A stretch of DNA of 64,000 nucleotides from Flavobacterium ajazii (GCF_010614725.1 NZ_JAAEHL010000005.1:347845-411844); one strand, 5' to 3'. Shown: positions 38,375 to 47,498, counted from the stretch's first letter. A program made the numbers and translations. Notes: generated by a model not told the origin, from the sequence alone.

Positions 38375-39115
38375 TTATTTCTTCGCCATTTTTTCCTGAA
38401 ATGCGAAATAAGCCCGCTGCGATGCTTTCTCTTCTGCTTTCTTTTTTGAAGTTGCTCTTGCCCTTGCCACAATTTTGTCATCGATGCTCAGTTTAACGCC
38501 AAATAATCGTTGTCCGTCAATCCCGTTATCTTCAAAAATATCGTAATGAAAAATTTTCTTTTCTTTCTGACACCATTCAATAACCAAACTTTTATAACTA
38601 ATTACTTTTCCTTCAAGACGTGCAATATCAACATAAGGAATAATCACCCTGGTATGAATAAATTTTTCACAAAAAGAATATCCCCGGTCTAAGTAAATAG
38701 CACCTATGAGTGCTTCGAAAATGTTTCCGTGTATATTTTCCCCAAAATGCTGAACCGGCACCTTGCTTTCAACAAACCGGACTAAATTTAAATCTTTACC
38801 TAGTTCGTTCAGGTGTTCCCTACTCACAATTTTAGAACGCATTTTTGTCAAATAACCCTCATCTCCGTTTGGAGCTTCATTATATAAATGTGCAGCAATC
38901 ACAGAACTCAACATAGCATCCCCTAAAAACTCCAATCTCTCATAATTAACCGGATTTCCAAATTTATCCTGTTTATTAGAAGATCTGTGTGTAAATGCTT
39001 TCTTGTAAAATTCCAGCGAAATAGGCTCAAAACCAAGAATTTTCTGAATATCATCAAAAAAAATCCCGCCTTCATGAGAACGGGATTTTTTAAATATTTT
39101 TTTGATAATATTCAT
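38375..39115 (-). CDS. rnc: Ribonuclease III
   Basis: A 246-residue double-strand-specific endoribonuclease for rRNA and mRNA processing. The signature ERLEFLGDAML (about 61) and the second acidic site NIFEALIGAIYLD (about 130) supply the Mg ligands. A dsRNA-binding domain follows (about 170-240, with ARARATSKKKAEEKASQRAYF). It starts 9 bp after the fabF stop. A terminator-like hairpin lies inside its first codons (see 39056-39091), which is unusual. Confidence 0.96.
   Translation of the reverse strand: MNIIKKIFKKSRSHEGGIFFDDIQKILGFEPISLEFYKKAFTHRSSNKQDKFGNPVNYERLEFLGDAMLSSVIAAHLYNEAPNGDEGYLTKMRSKIVSREHLNELGKDLNLVRFVESKVPVQHFGENIHGNIFEALIGAIYLDRGYSFCEKFIHTRVIIPYVDIARLEGKVISYKSLVIEWCQKEKKIFHYDIFEDNGIDGQRLFGVKLSIDDKIVARARATSKKKAEEKASQRAYFAFQEKMAKK
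39056..39091 (-). terminator. Intragenic terminator-like hairpin at start of rnc
   Basis: On the minus (coding) strand AATCCCG pairs with CGGGATT around a 12-nt loop, and eight Ts in a row follow. It lies at codons 9-20 of rnc, about 35 bp past the fabF stop. By its sequence it is a good intrinsic terminator for acpP-fabF with leakage into rnc. Confidence 0.6.
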
Positions 39116-39124
39116 ATACAGAAA

Positions 39125-40378
39125 TTAGTCAACTAATTTTTTAAACAATACACAAGCATTATGACCTCCAAAACCAAATGTATTACTCATAGCAACATTT
39201 ACTTCTCTTTTCTGAGGTTTATTTAAAGTGAGGTTTAGTGACGGATCAATGTTTTCATCCACAACACTATGATTAATTGTTGGAGGAACAATACTGTTCT
39301 GCATGGCTAAAATTGAAGCAATTGCCTCAATAGCTCCTGCAGCACCAAGTAAATGTCCTGTCATAGATTTTGTCGAATTGATATTGATGGTTTTTGCATG
39401 ATCTCCAAAAACAGCACTGATTGCTTTTAGCTCAGCTACGTCTCCAAGAGGAGTAGAAGTTCCATGAGTATTGATATGGTCTACATCTTCAGGATTCATT
39501 CCGGCATCTCTTAACGTATTTTGCATTACTGCAATAACTCCAATTCCTTCCGGATGCGGCGCGGTTAAATGGTAAGCATCAGATGACATTCCGCCTCCTC
39601 CAATTTCACAATAGATTTTTGCACCCCTTGCTTTAGCGTGTTCATACTCTTCAAGAACCAGAGCTCCTGCTCCTTCACCTAAAACAAAACCATCTCTGGT
39701 TGCGTCAAAAGGTCTTGAAGCTGTTTCCGGGCTTTCATTTCTTGTAGATAATGCGTGCATTGAACTGAAACCTCCCATACCTGCAATTGTAACAGCGGCT
39801 TCAGAACCTCCAGATACAATTACATCACACATTCCTAAACGAATATAATTAAAAGCATCAATTAAAGCATTAGCAGAAGAAGCACAAGCTGAAACTGTAG
39901 TATAATTAGGTCCCATATAACCATTACGCATTGAAATATGAGCAGGTGCGATATCTGCAATCATTTTAGGGATAAAGAAAGGATTGAATTTTGGCGTTCC
40001 ATCTCCTTTTGCATAATACATTACTTCATCCTGAAAAGTTTCTAAACCTCCGATTCCGGCTCCCCAGATAACACCAACTCTTTGTTTGTTAACATTATCA
40101 TTTGTAATTCCGGCATCTTTAATAGCTTCATCACTGGCTGCAATTGCATACTGAGCAAATTTATCAAGTCTACGTGCTTCCTTTCGGTCCATGTAATCTT
40201 CGATATTGAAGTTTTTTACTTCGCAGGCAAACTTGGTTTTATGTTTCTCTGTATCGTAATACGTTATTGGGGCAGCACCGCTAACTCCATTAATAAGTGC
40301 ATCCCAATACTCCTGGATATTGTTTCCGATAGGGGTAAGAGCACCTAATCCTGTAACAACAACTCGCTTTAATGCCAT
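39125..40378 (-). CDS. fabF: 3-oxoacyl-[acyl-carrier-protein] synthase II
   Basis: A 417-residue condensing enzyme of fatty-acid elongation. The start is set at MALKRVVVTG, nine codons inside the longest frame. The catalytic Cys lies in SACASSANAL (about 163), with His in NTHGTSTPLGD (about 303) and in GHLLGAAGAIE (about 340). Together these give the Cys-His-His triad of KAS II. It lies directly downstream of acpP. Confidence 0.96.
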   Translation of the reverse strand: MALKRVVVTGLGALTPIGNNIQEYWDALINGVSGAAPITYYDTEKHKTKFACEVKNFNIEDYMDRKEARRLDKFAQYAIAASDEAIKDAGITNDNVNKQRVGVIWGAGIGGLETFQDEVMYYAKGDGTPKFNPFFIPKMIADIAPAHISMRNGYMGPNYTTVSACASSANALIDAFNYIRLGMCDVIVSGGSEAAVTIAGMGGFSSMHALSTRNESPETASRPFDATRDGFVLGEGAGALVLEEYEHAKARGAKIYCEIGGGGMSSDAYHLTAPHPEGIGVIAVMQNTLRDAGMNPEDVDHINTHGTSTPLGDVAELKAISAVFGDHAKTININSTKSMTGHLLGAAGAIEAIASILAMQNSIVPPTINHSVVDENIDPSLNLTLNKPQKREVNVAMSNTFGFGGHNACVLFKKLVD

Positions 40379-40517
40379 AAAAATGTATTTTGTATCTTTA
40401 AACAAATAAAACCCACGCTTTCTTAACTGTATGTTCTACTTAAGAGCCATGGGCATTACAATATATACTATATCTTTTGATTGAAAACCAATCGAAATTT
40501 AAATTTTATAAATAATA

Positions 40518-40553
40518 ACACCCGATTTCTAAAGTAAATCAGAATCGGGTGTG
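40518..40553 (-). terminator. Attenuating hairpin between acpP and fabF
   Basis: ACACCCGATT pairs with AATCGGGTGT across a 15-nt loop; on the minus strand TATTATT follows. It lies just after acpP and would lower transcription into fabF relative to acpP, which fits the high need for ACP. Confidence 0.65.
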
Positions 40554-40559
40554 ATATTA

Positions 40560-40796
40560 TTATTTTTTAGCTTCCTCGATATAAGAAATAGCTTGACCAA
40601 CAGTAGCAATGTTTTCTGCTTGATCGTCTGGAATCTGAATATCAAATTCTTTTTCGAATTCCATAATAAGCTCAACAGTGTCTAATGAGTCAGCTCCTAA
40701 ATCATTAGTGAAGCTTGCTTCTGTTACAACTTCGTTTTCGTCAACACCTAATTTGTCTACGATAATCGCTTTTACTCTTGATGCAATGTCTGACAT
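40560..40796 (-). CDS. acpP: Acyl carrier protein
   Basis: A 78-residue acidic helical protein. Ser37 in [12 protein letters not shown] takes the phosphopantetheine arm. It carries growing acyl chains in fatty-acid synthesis. It is the first gene of acpP-fabF-rnc-IPExxxVDY-pyk and has a well-formed promoter (40827-40855). Confidence 0.97.
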   Translation of the reverse strand: MSDIASRVKAIIVDKLGVDENEVVTEASFTNDLGADSLDTVELIMEFEKEFDIQIPDDQAENIATVGQAISYIEEAKK

Positions 40797-40826
40797 AATC
40801 TTTAATTTTAGAATTTAATTTGTTGG

Positions 40827-40855
40827 CAAAAATAAAAAACTTTATTTTAAAACAA
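40827..40855 (-). promoter_or_regulatory. Promoter of acpP operon
   Basis: On the minus strand TTG (40855-40853), 18 nt, then TATTTTTG (40834-40827) match the Bacteroidota -33/-7 consensus. The -7 box ends about 30 nt before the acpP start. Confidence 0.65.
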
Positions 40856-40971
40856 CTATTTAGTTAATAAATGTGTTACTAATTTATAAAATTAATTTCA
40901 AGAAAGGTCTTTCAATACTATTTATTTTGATTTTTTATTCCGTTTTTTGCATTCTCAAAATAAATTATATC

Positions 40972-41535
40972 ATGAAAAAAATTATCGTTTTTGCCTCAGG
41001 TTCAGGAACTAACGCAGAAAACATTATAAAATATTTTTCTAAAACCGAAATTGCAAAGGTTGTTTCTGTCTTTACAAATAATGCAAATGCAAAAGTCATT
41101 GAAAGGGCAAAAAACCATCAAATTCCGGTCGAAATCTTCTCAAAAAACGAACTTTTAGAGCGAAATTTATTACAAAAAATACAAAAAATCGCCCCGGATT
41201 TGATTGTGCTAGCTGGTTTTTTACTGAAATTTCCCGAAAACATAATTGAGCAGTACCCAGACAAAATAATCAACATCCATCCGGCACTTTTGCCCAATTA
41301 CGGAGGCAAGGGAATGTACGGTATGCACATACACAGAGCCATTGTAAACAATAAGGAAAAAGAAACCGGAATCTCTATTCATTATGTTAATGAACATTAT
41401 GATGAAGGTGCTATTATCTTTCAGGCAAACGTTGCTTTAACGGATGAAGACACCCCTGAAACAGTTGCAGAGAAAATTCATGAACTGGAACAAAAACATT
41501 TTCCAGAAGTTATTCAGACTATCTTAGAACAATAA
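40972..41535 (+). CDS. purN: Phosphoribosylglycinamide formyltransferase
   Basis: A 187-residue enzyme of purine synthesis (GAR to FGAR using 10-formyltetrahydrofolate). The start is set at MKKIIVFASGSGTN; the frame is open 33 codons further upstream but encodes unrelated hydrophobic sequence. The phosphate-binding loop is SGSGTNAE, and the catalytic Asn/His/Asp are in INIHPALLP and YDEGAIIFQ. It is divergent from acpP and upstream of rnhA. Confidence 0.94.
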   Translation: MKKIIVFASGSGTNAENIIKYFSKTEIAKVVSVFTNNANAKVIERAKNHQIPVEIFSKNELLERNLLQKIQKIAPDLIVLAGFLLKFPENIIEQYPDKIINIHPALLPNYGGKGMYGMHIHRAIVNNKEKETGISIHYVNEHYDEGAIIFQANVALTDEDTPETVAEKIHELEQKHFPEVIQTILEQ

Positions 41536-41546
41536 ATTGTTTAGAT

Positions 41547-41637
41547 TGTCAGACTTCTTAGATTTCTAATATATTATATTTAAATTTTAAGAGTCTAAAA
41601 TCAATATCTAAGAAGTCTAAAATCTAAGAAATCTAAA
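41547..41637. repeat. Word-repeat hairpin between purN and rnhA
   Basis: AGACTTCTTAGAT (41551-41563) is the exact inverse of ATCTAAGAAGTCT (41606-41618). The right arm is made of direct words: AGTCTAA, AATCTAA, ATCTAAG, GAAATCTAA. It runs right up to the rnhA start codon. Confidence 0.6.
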
Positions 41638-42116
41638 TGGAACACGAAGTACATATATATACAGATGGTGCCGCAAAAGGAAATCCCGGCAATGGTGGCT
41701 ACGGGGTCGTGATGGAATTGGTTGGAACACCTCATAAAAAAGAATTTTACGAAGGCTTTCGCTTGACAACTAATAATAGAATGGAGCTTTTGGCTGTAAT
41801 TGTTGGTTTAGAAAAACTCAAAAAACCAAACATGAAAGTTCTTGTAATTTCGGATTCTAAATATGTTGTGGATTCTGTTGAAAAAAAATGGGTCTTAGGC
41901 TGGGAGAAAAAAGGGTTTACCGGAAGAAAAAATTCTGATCTCTGGAAACGTTTTCTAATTGTTTATCGCAAACACCAAGTCAATTTTAAATGGATCAAAG
42001 GACACAACAATCATCCACAAAATGAACGTTGTGATCAATTGGCTGTTATGGCATCCTTGCAGCCAAAACTTTCTGTAGATTCTTTTTATGAAACTACTGA
42101 TTCTAAACTGATATAA
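41638..42116 (+). CDS. rnhA: Ribonuclease HI
   Basis: A 159-residue enzyme that cuts RNA in RNA-DNA hybrids. The DEDD site is complete: Asp10 (IYTDGAAKGNPG), Glu50 (NNRMELLAV), Asp73 (ISDSKYV) and Asp133 (ERCDQLA), with the flexible-loop His123 in WIKGHNNHP. It follows purN in the same direction, separated by the word-repeat element. Confidence 0.96.
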
Positions 42117-42118
42117 AT

Positions 42119-42155
42119 AAAAAACGTATCGAAATCAAACCCCGATACGTTTTTT
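42119..42155. terminator. Bidirectional terminator after rnhA
   Basis: AAAAACGTATCG pairs with CGATACGTTTTT across an 11-nt loop, with A- and T-runs on either side. It lies between convergent genes. Confidence 0.85.
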
Positions 42156-42174
42156 TACACTAACTTATAAATCT

Positions 42175-42525
42175 TTATTGCTCTTTATCTAAATCCTTAG
42201 CCGTTCCAAATCCGATTAATAATCCAACTCCGGACATTATAAAAATAATGGAAGGATAAACGGCATCATCATCTAAAGAAGTATAAGTCGTAATCAACAA
42301 GGCAATAAATATCCCTACACCGCTTCCTATTAATAAGAAGGCCAGATTCACAACAAATACTTTCCATGCCGGCACGCCTTTATTTTTTCCTTCTAAAAAA
42401 ATACTGGCATCGACCCCTTTTTCAATAAGCGCTAATCGTTCTCTGTTTCGAGTTGAATAAATAAGGTATACAATTCCGAAAATCATTAGAAAAAAAGTGA
42501 TTGGGATTAAAATTTCTGCATTCAT
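42175..42525 (-). CDS. DUF6249-like small membrane protein
   Basis: A 116-residue protein with three hydrophobic segments (about 5-24, 52-76, 88-106). Between the first two lies a short cytosolic segment RNRERLALIEKGVDASIF, which is typical of the DUF6249 family. The function is unknown. The ECF sigma factor gene is divergent from it across a 291-bp spacer in which I see no gene; this arrangement (DUF6249 next to an ECF sigma factor) may be functional. Confidence 0.7.
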   Translation of the reverse strand: MNAEILIPITFFLMIFGIVYLIYSTRNRERLALIEKGVDASIFLEGKNKGVPAWKVFVVNLAFLLIGSGVGIFIALLITTYTSLDDDAVYPSIIFIMSGVGLLIGFGTAKDLDKEQ

Positions 42526-42816
42526 AATTTTATATTTTTAATTGATTGATACTTCATAGGACGAGGCTTTTTAAATTCAGGTTACAACTTAGCCCAAAAA
42601 AAATCAATTTTTTAAATTACAAATTCCAAAATTAAGTGATAATCAATTAATTTTGATTAGAAATTAGTTTACCCACATAGCTTTGTCAAAGTTTAAAACT
42701 TTATAAAGTTTTTCACTCCACATTATTATATAAAGATTGGAATTTAAATAATTGGAATTTTATTTTTTTCCTAAATTCGATGTAACCTTTGAAAACAAAT
42801 TGTCGTCCTATATAAT

Positions 42817-43404
42817 ATGAGTACAATATCTGATCAACATTATATCGACAGAATCCTTCAGGGCGAAACTAATTCATTTGCCGTGCTGGTCGATCGTTAT
42901 AAAGACATGATTTTTACTCTGGCGCTGAAAATGGTTAAAAACAGGGAAGAAGCCGAAGAAGTTGCTCAGGACACTTTTATAAAAATATATAATTCTTTAA
43001 GTAAGTTTAAAGGCGATTCGAAATTTTCGACCTGGATTTATAAAATTGCTTACAATACATGTTTAGACCGTTTGAAGAAAAACAAAAAAGAAAATTTAAA
43101 CATTTCGATTGATGAATTTTCGGCACATTTAATTAAAACGATGGAGAATGCTTTGAGTGCTTTAGAAGAAAAGGAACGAAAGCAAACCATTCAAAATTCT
43201 TTAAATTTGCTACCAAGTGAAGAAAATTTCCTACTGACTTTATTTTATTTTGAAGATCAGAGTTTAGAAGAAATTGGCAAAATAATGAACATCAATGCTA
43301 ATAATGTCAAAGTAAAATTATTTAGAAGCCGACAGAAATTAGCCGTAATTTTGAGACAGCAGTTAGAACCGGAAATAATACAATGTTATGAGAGAGAGCG
43401 ATAA
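42817..43404 (+). CDS. ECF-type RNA polymerase sigma factor
   Basis: A 195-residue sigma-70 family protein. Region 2 (about 20-90) has NSFAVLVDRYKDMIFTLALKMVKN and FSTWIYKIAYNTCLDRLKK. Region 4 (about 130-185) has a helix-turn-helix with LEEIGKIMNINANNVKVKLFRSRQKL. The absence of regions 1 and 3 makes it ECF. Its 3' end overlaps the next gene by 17 bp, so the two products are translationally coupled. Confidence 0.92.
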   Translation: MSTISDQHYIDRILQGETNSFAVLVDRYKDMIFTLALKMVKNREEAEEVAQDTFIKIYNSLSKFKGDSKFSTWIYKIAYNTCLDRLKKNKKENLNISIDEFSAHLIKTMENALSALEEKERKQTIQNSLNLLPSEENFLLTLFYFEDQSLEEIGKIMNINANNVKVKLFRSRQKLAVILRQQLEPEIIQCYERER

Positions 43405-43792
43405 AGATATAGAACAACTTATTGACAGAATGATGGCTGAAGAAAAACTGCAGTCACCATCAATAGATTTCACTTCTAAAATAATGGCTGAAGTTCTAAT
43501 TTTAGAAGAGAAAAAACTTAAAATATACAAACCATTAATTTCTAAGCCGGTATGGATTTCTATTGGAATTGCCTTAGCTTTCCTTGTAATGTATGTTTCT
43601 CTTTTTTCAGTTCCAGAAAGCAATTTTAAAATTGACGAAATTGGAAAATTATATTCTGATAAAATTGCAACATTATTCTCCGGTATTCATTTTTCTAAAA
43701 ATTTCCTGTATGCTATTTTAATTGTTCCTTTTATGATTTTGATTCAGGTTGGGGTTTTAAAGAATTATTTTGATAAGAAGTATCAATTGTAA
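43388..43792 (+). CDS. Small membrane protein coupled to the ECF sigma factor
   Basis: The 134-residue protein has a soluble N-terminus (1-55), two transmembrane helices (about 58-78 and 106-124) and a basic tail. The 17-bp overlap with the sigma gene and the N-terminal cytosolic helix (IEQLIDRMMAEEKLQSP) suggest an anti-sigma factor. The usual zinc-binding HxxxCxxC motif of anti-sigma domains is missing, so this is inferred from position only. Confidence 0.65.
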   Translation: MRESDKDIEQLIDRMMAEEKLQSPSIDFTSKIMAEVLILEEKKLKIYKPLISKPVWISIGIALAFLVMYVSLFSVPESNFKIDEIGKLYSDKIATLFSGIHFSKNFLYAILIVPFMILIQVGVLKNYFDKKYQL

Positions 43793-43793
43793 A

Positions 43794-44363
43794 TTATTTA
43801 AAGGAATCTTCTCTTTTTCTTATGTAATCTTTACCGATATAGCAATCCACGCTAACATCATATCTATTTATAAATAAAAAATATTTCACTGTCGAATATT
43901 CTGCAGCCTTTATAATTGATTTATTAAGTTCTAATTCATTTTTTCGAATAGATGGTTTCGAATATTTTTTTAGAAACTTATCGAATCCTAAACTTGTATA
44001 TTCTTTTTCTATAATTGGATTCAGTTTAAAACTTGGCAGATAGATTCGCTTTTTAAACAATTGTTTATCCAAAACAAAATCTTTGTTTAAAATAGCATTT
44101 AAAAAACTTTCAAAGGATTCAAATTTTTTAAAATAATACCCTTGATAAAGAAAGAACAATTCATGATTGTTAGTTTCATAAACTTCATTATTTTTTATCA
44201 AACCATATAAATCCAAGCCCACATATATAGAAGGCAATAATTGCCCATCTTCATATTCTTCCATAATCGATAATTTTTCAATCATCTTTTCAGAAAAGTT
44301 AGGTTTCTTTCTTTCGCAGGAAAACAAAAAGCAAAACAGCAATAAAGGTAAAATTTTATTCAT
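43794..44363 (-). CDS. Hypothetical lipoprotein
   Basis: A 189-residue protein not recognised by family. The start is set at MNKILPLLLFCFLFSC, which gives a clear lipoprotein signal (Cys at residue 16); the longest frame starts eight codons earlier. The mature part is charged and has no repeats. It ends 2 bp from the convergent membrane protein gene, with no terminator between them. Low GC and no operon partner suggest an accessory gene. Confidence 0.6.
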   Translation of the reverse strand: MNKILPLLLFCFLFSCERKKPNFSEKMIEKLSIMEEYEDGQLLPSIYVGLDLYGLIKNNEVYETNNHELFFLYQGYYFKKFESFESFLNAILNKDFVLDKQLFKKRIYLPSFKLNPIIEKEYTSLGFDKFLKKYSKPSIRKNELELNKSIIKAAEYSTVKYFLFINRYDVSVDCYIGKDYIRKREDSFK

Positions 44364-44542
44364 CGCTAAGATTTCGTATACAAACAAATCTAACTAAAAA
44401 TATTTACAAAATATAAGTTGCATTTTAAATCCAGAAAACCTATTATAAACTTTCAAAAAAACATTTTTAAACAATTCATTTACAACAGTTTTACTTCGAA
44501 ATCGTTGTCGTTTTTTTATGAAAATTTTGAGATTGCAAACCG

Positions 44543-44573
44543 TTGCAATATTGTAACTTATGAAGTATCTTTG
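44543..44573 (+). promoter_or_regulatory. Promoter of PfkB kinase gene
   Basis: TTG (44543-44545), 20 nt, then TATCTTTG (44566-44573) match the consensus well. The start codon lies 23 nt after the -7 box, so the leader is very short. Confidence 0.75.
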
Positions 44574-44596
44574 CACCTTAATTCGAAATTCATAAA

Positions 44597-45520
44597 ATGA
44601 ATAAATTATTGATTGTTGGAACAGTTGCTTTCGACGCAATTGAAACCCCTTTCGGAAAAACAGATAAAATATTAGGTGGTGCTGCAACGTATATTGGTTT
44701 ATCAGCATCATTCTTTAACCTGCAATCGGCCATAGTTTCTGTAGTTGGCGATGATTTCCCTCAGGAGCATTTAGATCTTTTAACTTCAAAAAATATCGAT
44801 ATCTCCGGAATCGAAATTGTAAAAGGCGGGAAAACCTTTTTCTGGAGCGGTCTATATCACAATGATCTGAATTCAAGAGACACTTTGGTAACTGAGTTAA
44901 ACGTGTTGGCAGATTTTCAGCCAAAAGTTCCTCAAAACTTTAAAGATGCTGATGTTGTGATGTTAGGAAACCTGCATCCGTTAGTACAAAGCAGTGTTTT
45001 AGATCAAATGGAGAAAAAACCAAAATTAGTTGTTTTAGATACAATGAACTTTTGGATGGACTGCGCTCTTCCTGAATTACTAGACGTAATCAAACGTGTA
45101 GATGTTATCACAATCAATGACGAAGAAGCAAGACAACTTTCTGGTGAATATTCATTAGTAAAAGCAGCTGCTAAAATTCAGGAATTAGGACCAAAATACG
45201 TAGTGATTAAAAAAGGAGAACACGGCGCACTTTTATTCCACAATAGAGAAGTATTTTTTGCACCGGCTTTACCATTAGAAGAAGTTTTCGATCCGACAGG
45301 AGCAGGAGACACTTTCGCAGGCGGTTTCTCCGGATTTATTGCACAAAGCGAAAACATTTCTTTTGGAAACATGAAAAACGGAATTATTTACGGTTCGAAT
45401 TTAGCTTCGTTCTGCGTAGAGAAATTTGGAACCGAGAGGATGGAAACATTAAGCAAAACAGAAGTAGCGATTCGATTACAGCAATTTAAGTCGTTAACTC
45501 AGTTTGACATAGAAATATAA
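44597..45520 (+). CDS. PfkB family carbohydrate kinase
   Basis: A 307-residue ribokinase-fold enzyme. LGGAATYIGLSASFF gives the N-terminal PfkB signature, and DPTGAGDTFAGGFSGF supplies the anion hole and catalytic Asp (about 238). Substrates in this family include ribose, fructose and nucleosides, and the exact one cannot be told here. It has its own promoter and is followed by a terminator and then the PurF-type gene. A link to nucleoside or ribose salvage is possible but inferred from the neighbour alone. Confidence 0.88.
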   Translation: MNKLLIVGTVAFDAIETPFGKTDKILGGAATYIGLSASFFNLQSAIVSVVGDDFPQEHLDLLTSKNIDISGIEIVKGGKTFFWSGLYHNDLNSRDTLVTELNVLADFQPKVPQNFKDADVVMLGNLHPLVQSSVLDQMEKKPKLVVLDTMNFWMDCALPELLDVIKRVDVITINDEEARQLSGEYSLVKAAAKIQELGPKYVVIKKGEHGALLFHNREVFFAPALPLEEVFDPTGAGDTFAGGFSGFIAQSENISFGNMKNGIIYGSNLASFCVEKFGTERMETLSKTEVAIRLQQFKSLTQFDIEI

Positions 45521-45528
45521 TGCCTAAG

Positions 45529-45554
45529 AGCCTCGATAAAACGGGGCTTTTTTA
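45529..45554 (+). terminator. Terminator of PfkB kinase gene
   Basis: AGCCTCG pairs with CGGGGCT (one G-T pair) around ATAAAA, then seven Ts. Confidence 0.75.
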
Positions 45555-45599
45555 TTACGTTAATACACACAACTTACAACAACACAAATACAAAACACA

Positions 45600-47498
45600 A
45601 TGAGCGACGCTTTAAAACACGAATGTGGTATAGCCTTAGTCAGACTTCTTAAACCGCTTGAATATTACAAAGAAAAATACGGAACTGCTTTTTACGGGAT
45701 TCAGAAAATGTATCTGATGATGGAAAAACAGCATAACCGTGGTCAGGATGGTGCCGGTTTTGCAAGTATCAAATTAGATGTAGAACCTGGTGAACGTTAT
45801 ATTAGCAGGGTTCGTTCAAATCATTCACAGCCAATACAGGATGTCTTTAAACAAATTAATGAACGCATTAGTGAAGAATTAAAAGCAAATCCTGAATTGG
45901 GAGACAACATACAAGAACTAAAAACAAGTATTCCTTATATTGGAGAATTATTTTTAGGACACGTTCGTTATGGAACTTTCGGAAAAAACAGCATCGAAAG
46001 TGTACATCCATTTTTACGTCAAAGCAACTGGATGCACCGTAATTTAATTTTGGCAGGAAACTTTAATATGACCAATGTTAAAGAGCTTTTCCAAAATTTG
46101 GTTGAATTAGGACAGCATCCAAAAGAAATGGCCGATACCGTTACTGTAATGGAAAAAATTGGTCACTTTCTAGATAAAGAAGTAATGCAATTGTATCAGG
46201 ACTGTAAAGCGGAAGGTTACTCAAAAAGAGAAGCTTCACCGGTAATTGCAGAACGTTTGGATCTTGCCAAGATATTAACACGCTCTGCCAAAAACTTAGA
46301 CGGTGGTTATGCAATGGCTGGTTTACTAGGTCACGGAGACGCTTTTGTATTTAGAGATCCAGCCGGTATTCGCCCAGCTTATTATTATCAGGATGATGAA
46401 GTAGTTGTTGTAGCTTCTGAAAGACCTGTTATTCAAACTGTATTTAACGTTCCTTTTGACAGCGTTCAGGAAATCGACCCAGGAAATGCATTAATTATAA
46501 AGAAAAATGGAAAGGTTACCATGAATCAAATTCTGGAACCAACCGTTAAAAAAGCCTGTTCTTTTGAAAGAATTTATTTCTCAAGAGGAAGTGATGCCGA
46601 AATTTACCAGGAGCGTAAAAATCTGGGGAAATTAGTTTTACCTGCCGTTCTAAAATCAATAGACAACGATACAGACAATACTGTATTTTCATATATTCCA
46701 AATACAGCGGAAACTTCTTTTTACGGAATGGTTGAAGCAGCGCAGGATTTCCTTAACCAGCGTAAAAACGATTACATAATTGCAAACAGAAACACGCTGA
46801 CAGCCGAAACGCTTCAGGAGCTTCTGGCTGTAAAAATACGTACGGAGAAAGTAGCAATCAAAGACGCCAAACTCAGAACCTTTATTACTGAGGACAGCAG
46901 CCGTGACGATTTAGTTGCTCACGTTTATGACGTTACTTACGGCGTAATCAAACCAAATGATAATCTGGTTATTATTGATGACAGTATTGTTCGTGGTACG
47001 ACTCTTAAAATGAGTATTATCAAAATGATGGATCGTTTAAAACCAAAACGTATTGTTATTGTATCATCTGCTCCGCAAATCCGTTACCCAGATTGTTACG
47101 GAATTGACATGGCAAAACTGGAAGGTCTTGTAGCTTTCAGAGCTGCTTTAGAATTATTAAAAGAGAGAAATTTATATCATATCGTTGATGAAGTTTACAC
47201 TAAATGTAAAGCGCAGGAAAATTACGCAGATACTGATGTTGTAAATTACGTTACGGCGATCTACGATCCTTTTACTCCTGAAGAAATTTCAGACAAAATA
47301 GCTAAAATGTTAAGCTCTCCTGAAATTAATGCCGAGGTTAAAATCATTTTCCAAAAAGTGGAAGACTTGCATATTGCCTGTCCGAAAAATTTAGGAGACT
47401 GGTACTTTACCGGAGACTACCCAACACCGGGTGGAAACAGGGTTGTAAACAGAGCATTTATGAACTTTTATGAAGGAAAAAACGCAAGAGCTTACTAA
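45600..47498 (+). CDS. purF: PurF-type amidophosphoribosyltransferase
   Basis: A 632-residue class II glutamine amidotransferase fused to a phosphoribosyltransferase. The catalytic Cys9 in KHECGIALV follows an 8-residue propeptide, as in Bacillus PurF. RGQDGAGFASI and GHVRYGTFGKNS belong to the amidotransferase half; the PRPP loop VIIDDSIVRGTTL (about 457-468) belongs to the transferase half. It is longer than the usual 460-510 residues: there are insertions in the first half and about 80 extra residues at the C-terminus. Many Bacteroidota encode this long form in addition to a normal PurF, so it may have a different role. Two small RNAs follow it. Confidence 0.88.
   Translation: MSDALKHECGIALVRLLKPLEYYKEKYGTAFYGIQKMYLMMEKQHNRGQDGAGFASIKLDVEPGERYISRVRSNHSQPIQDVFKQINERISEELKANPELGDNIQELKTSIPYIGELFLGHVRYGTFGKNSIESVHPFLRQSNWMHRNLILAGNFNMTNVKELFQNLVELGQHPKEMADTVTVMEKIGHFLDKEVMQLYQDCKAEGYSKREASPVIAERLDLAKILTRSAKNLDGGYAMAGLLGHGDAFVFRDPAGIRPAYYYQDDEVVVVASERPVIQTVFNVPFDSVQEIDPGNALIIKKNGKVTMNQILEPTVKKACSFERIYFSRGSDAEIYQERKNLGKLVLPAVLKSIDNDTDNTVFSYIPNTAETSFYGMVEAAQDFLNQRKNDYIIANRNTLTAETLQELLAVKIRTEKVAIKDAKLRTFITEDSSRDDLVAHVYDVTYGVIKPNDNLVIIDDSIVRGTTLKMSIIKMMDRLKPKRIVIVSSAPQIRYPDCYGIDMAKLEGLVAFRAALELLKERNLYHIVDEVYTKCKAQENYADTDVVNYVTAIYDPFTPEEISDKIAKMLSSPEINAEVKIIFQKVEDLHIACPKNLGDWYFTGDYPTPGGNRVVNRAFMNFYEGKNARAY

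Noticed and set aside
41547..41637. purN-rnhA hairpin considered as a terminator
   Set aside because: The loop is over 40 nt and no T-run follows; the arms are made of repeated words, so it was listed as a repeat element.
44394..44711. Minus-strand ORF of 105 codons overlapping the PfkB gene start
   Set aside because: It covers the promoter and first codons of a well-supported gene on the other strand, shows no domain or signal peptide, and its composition reflects the AT-rich spacer.
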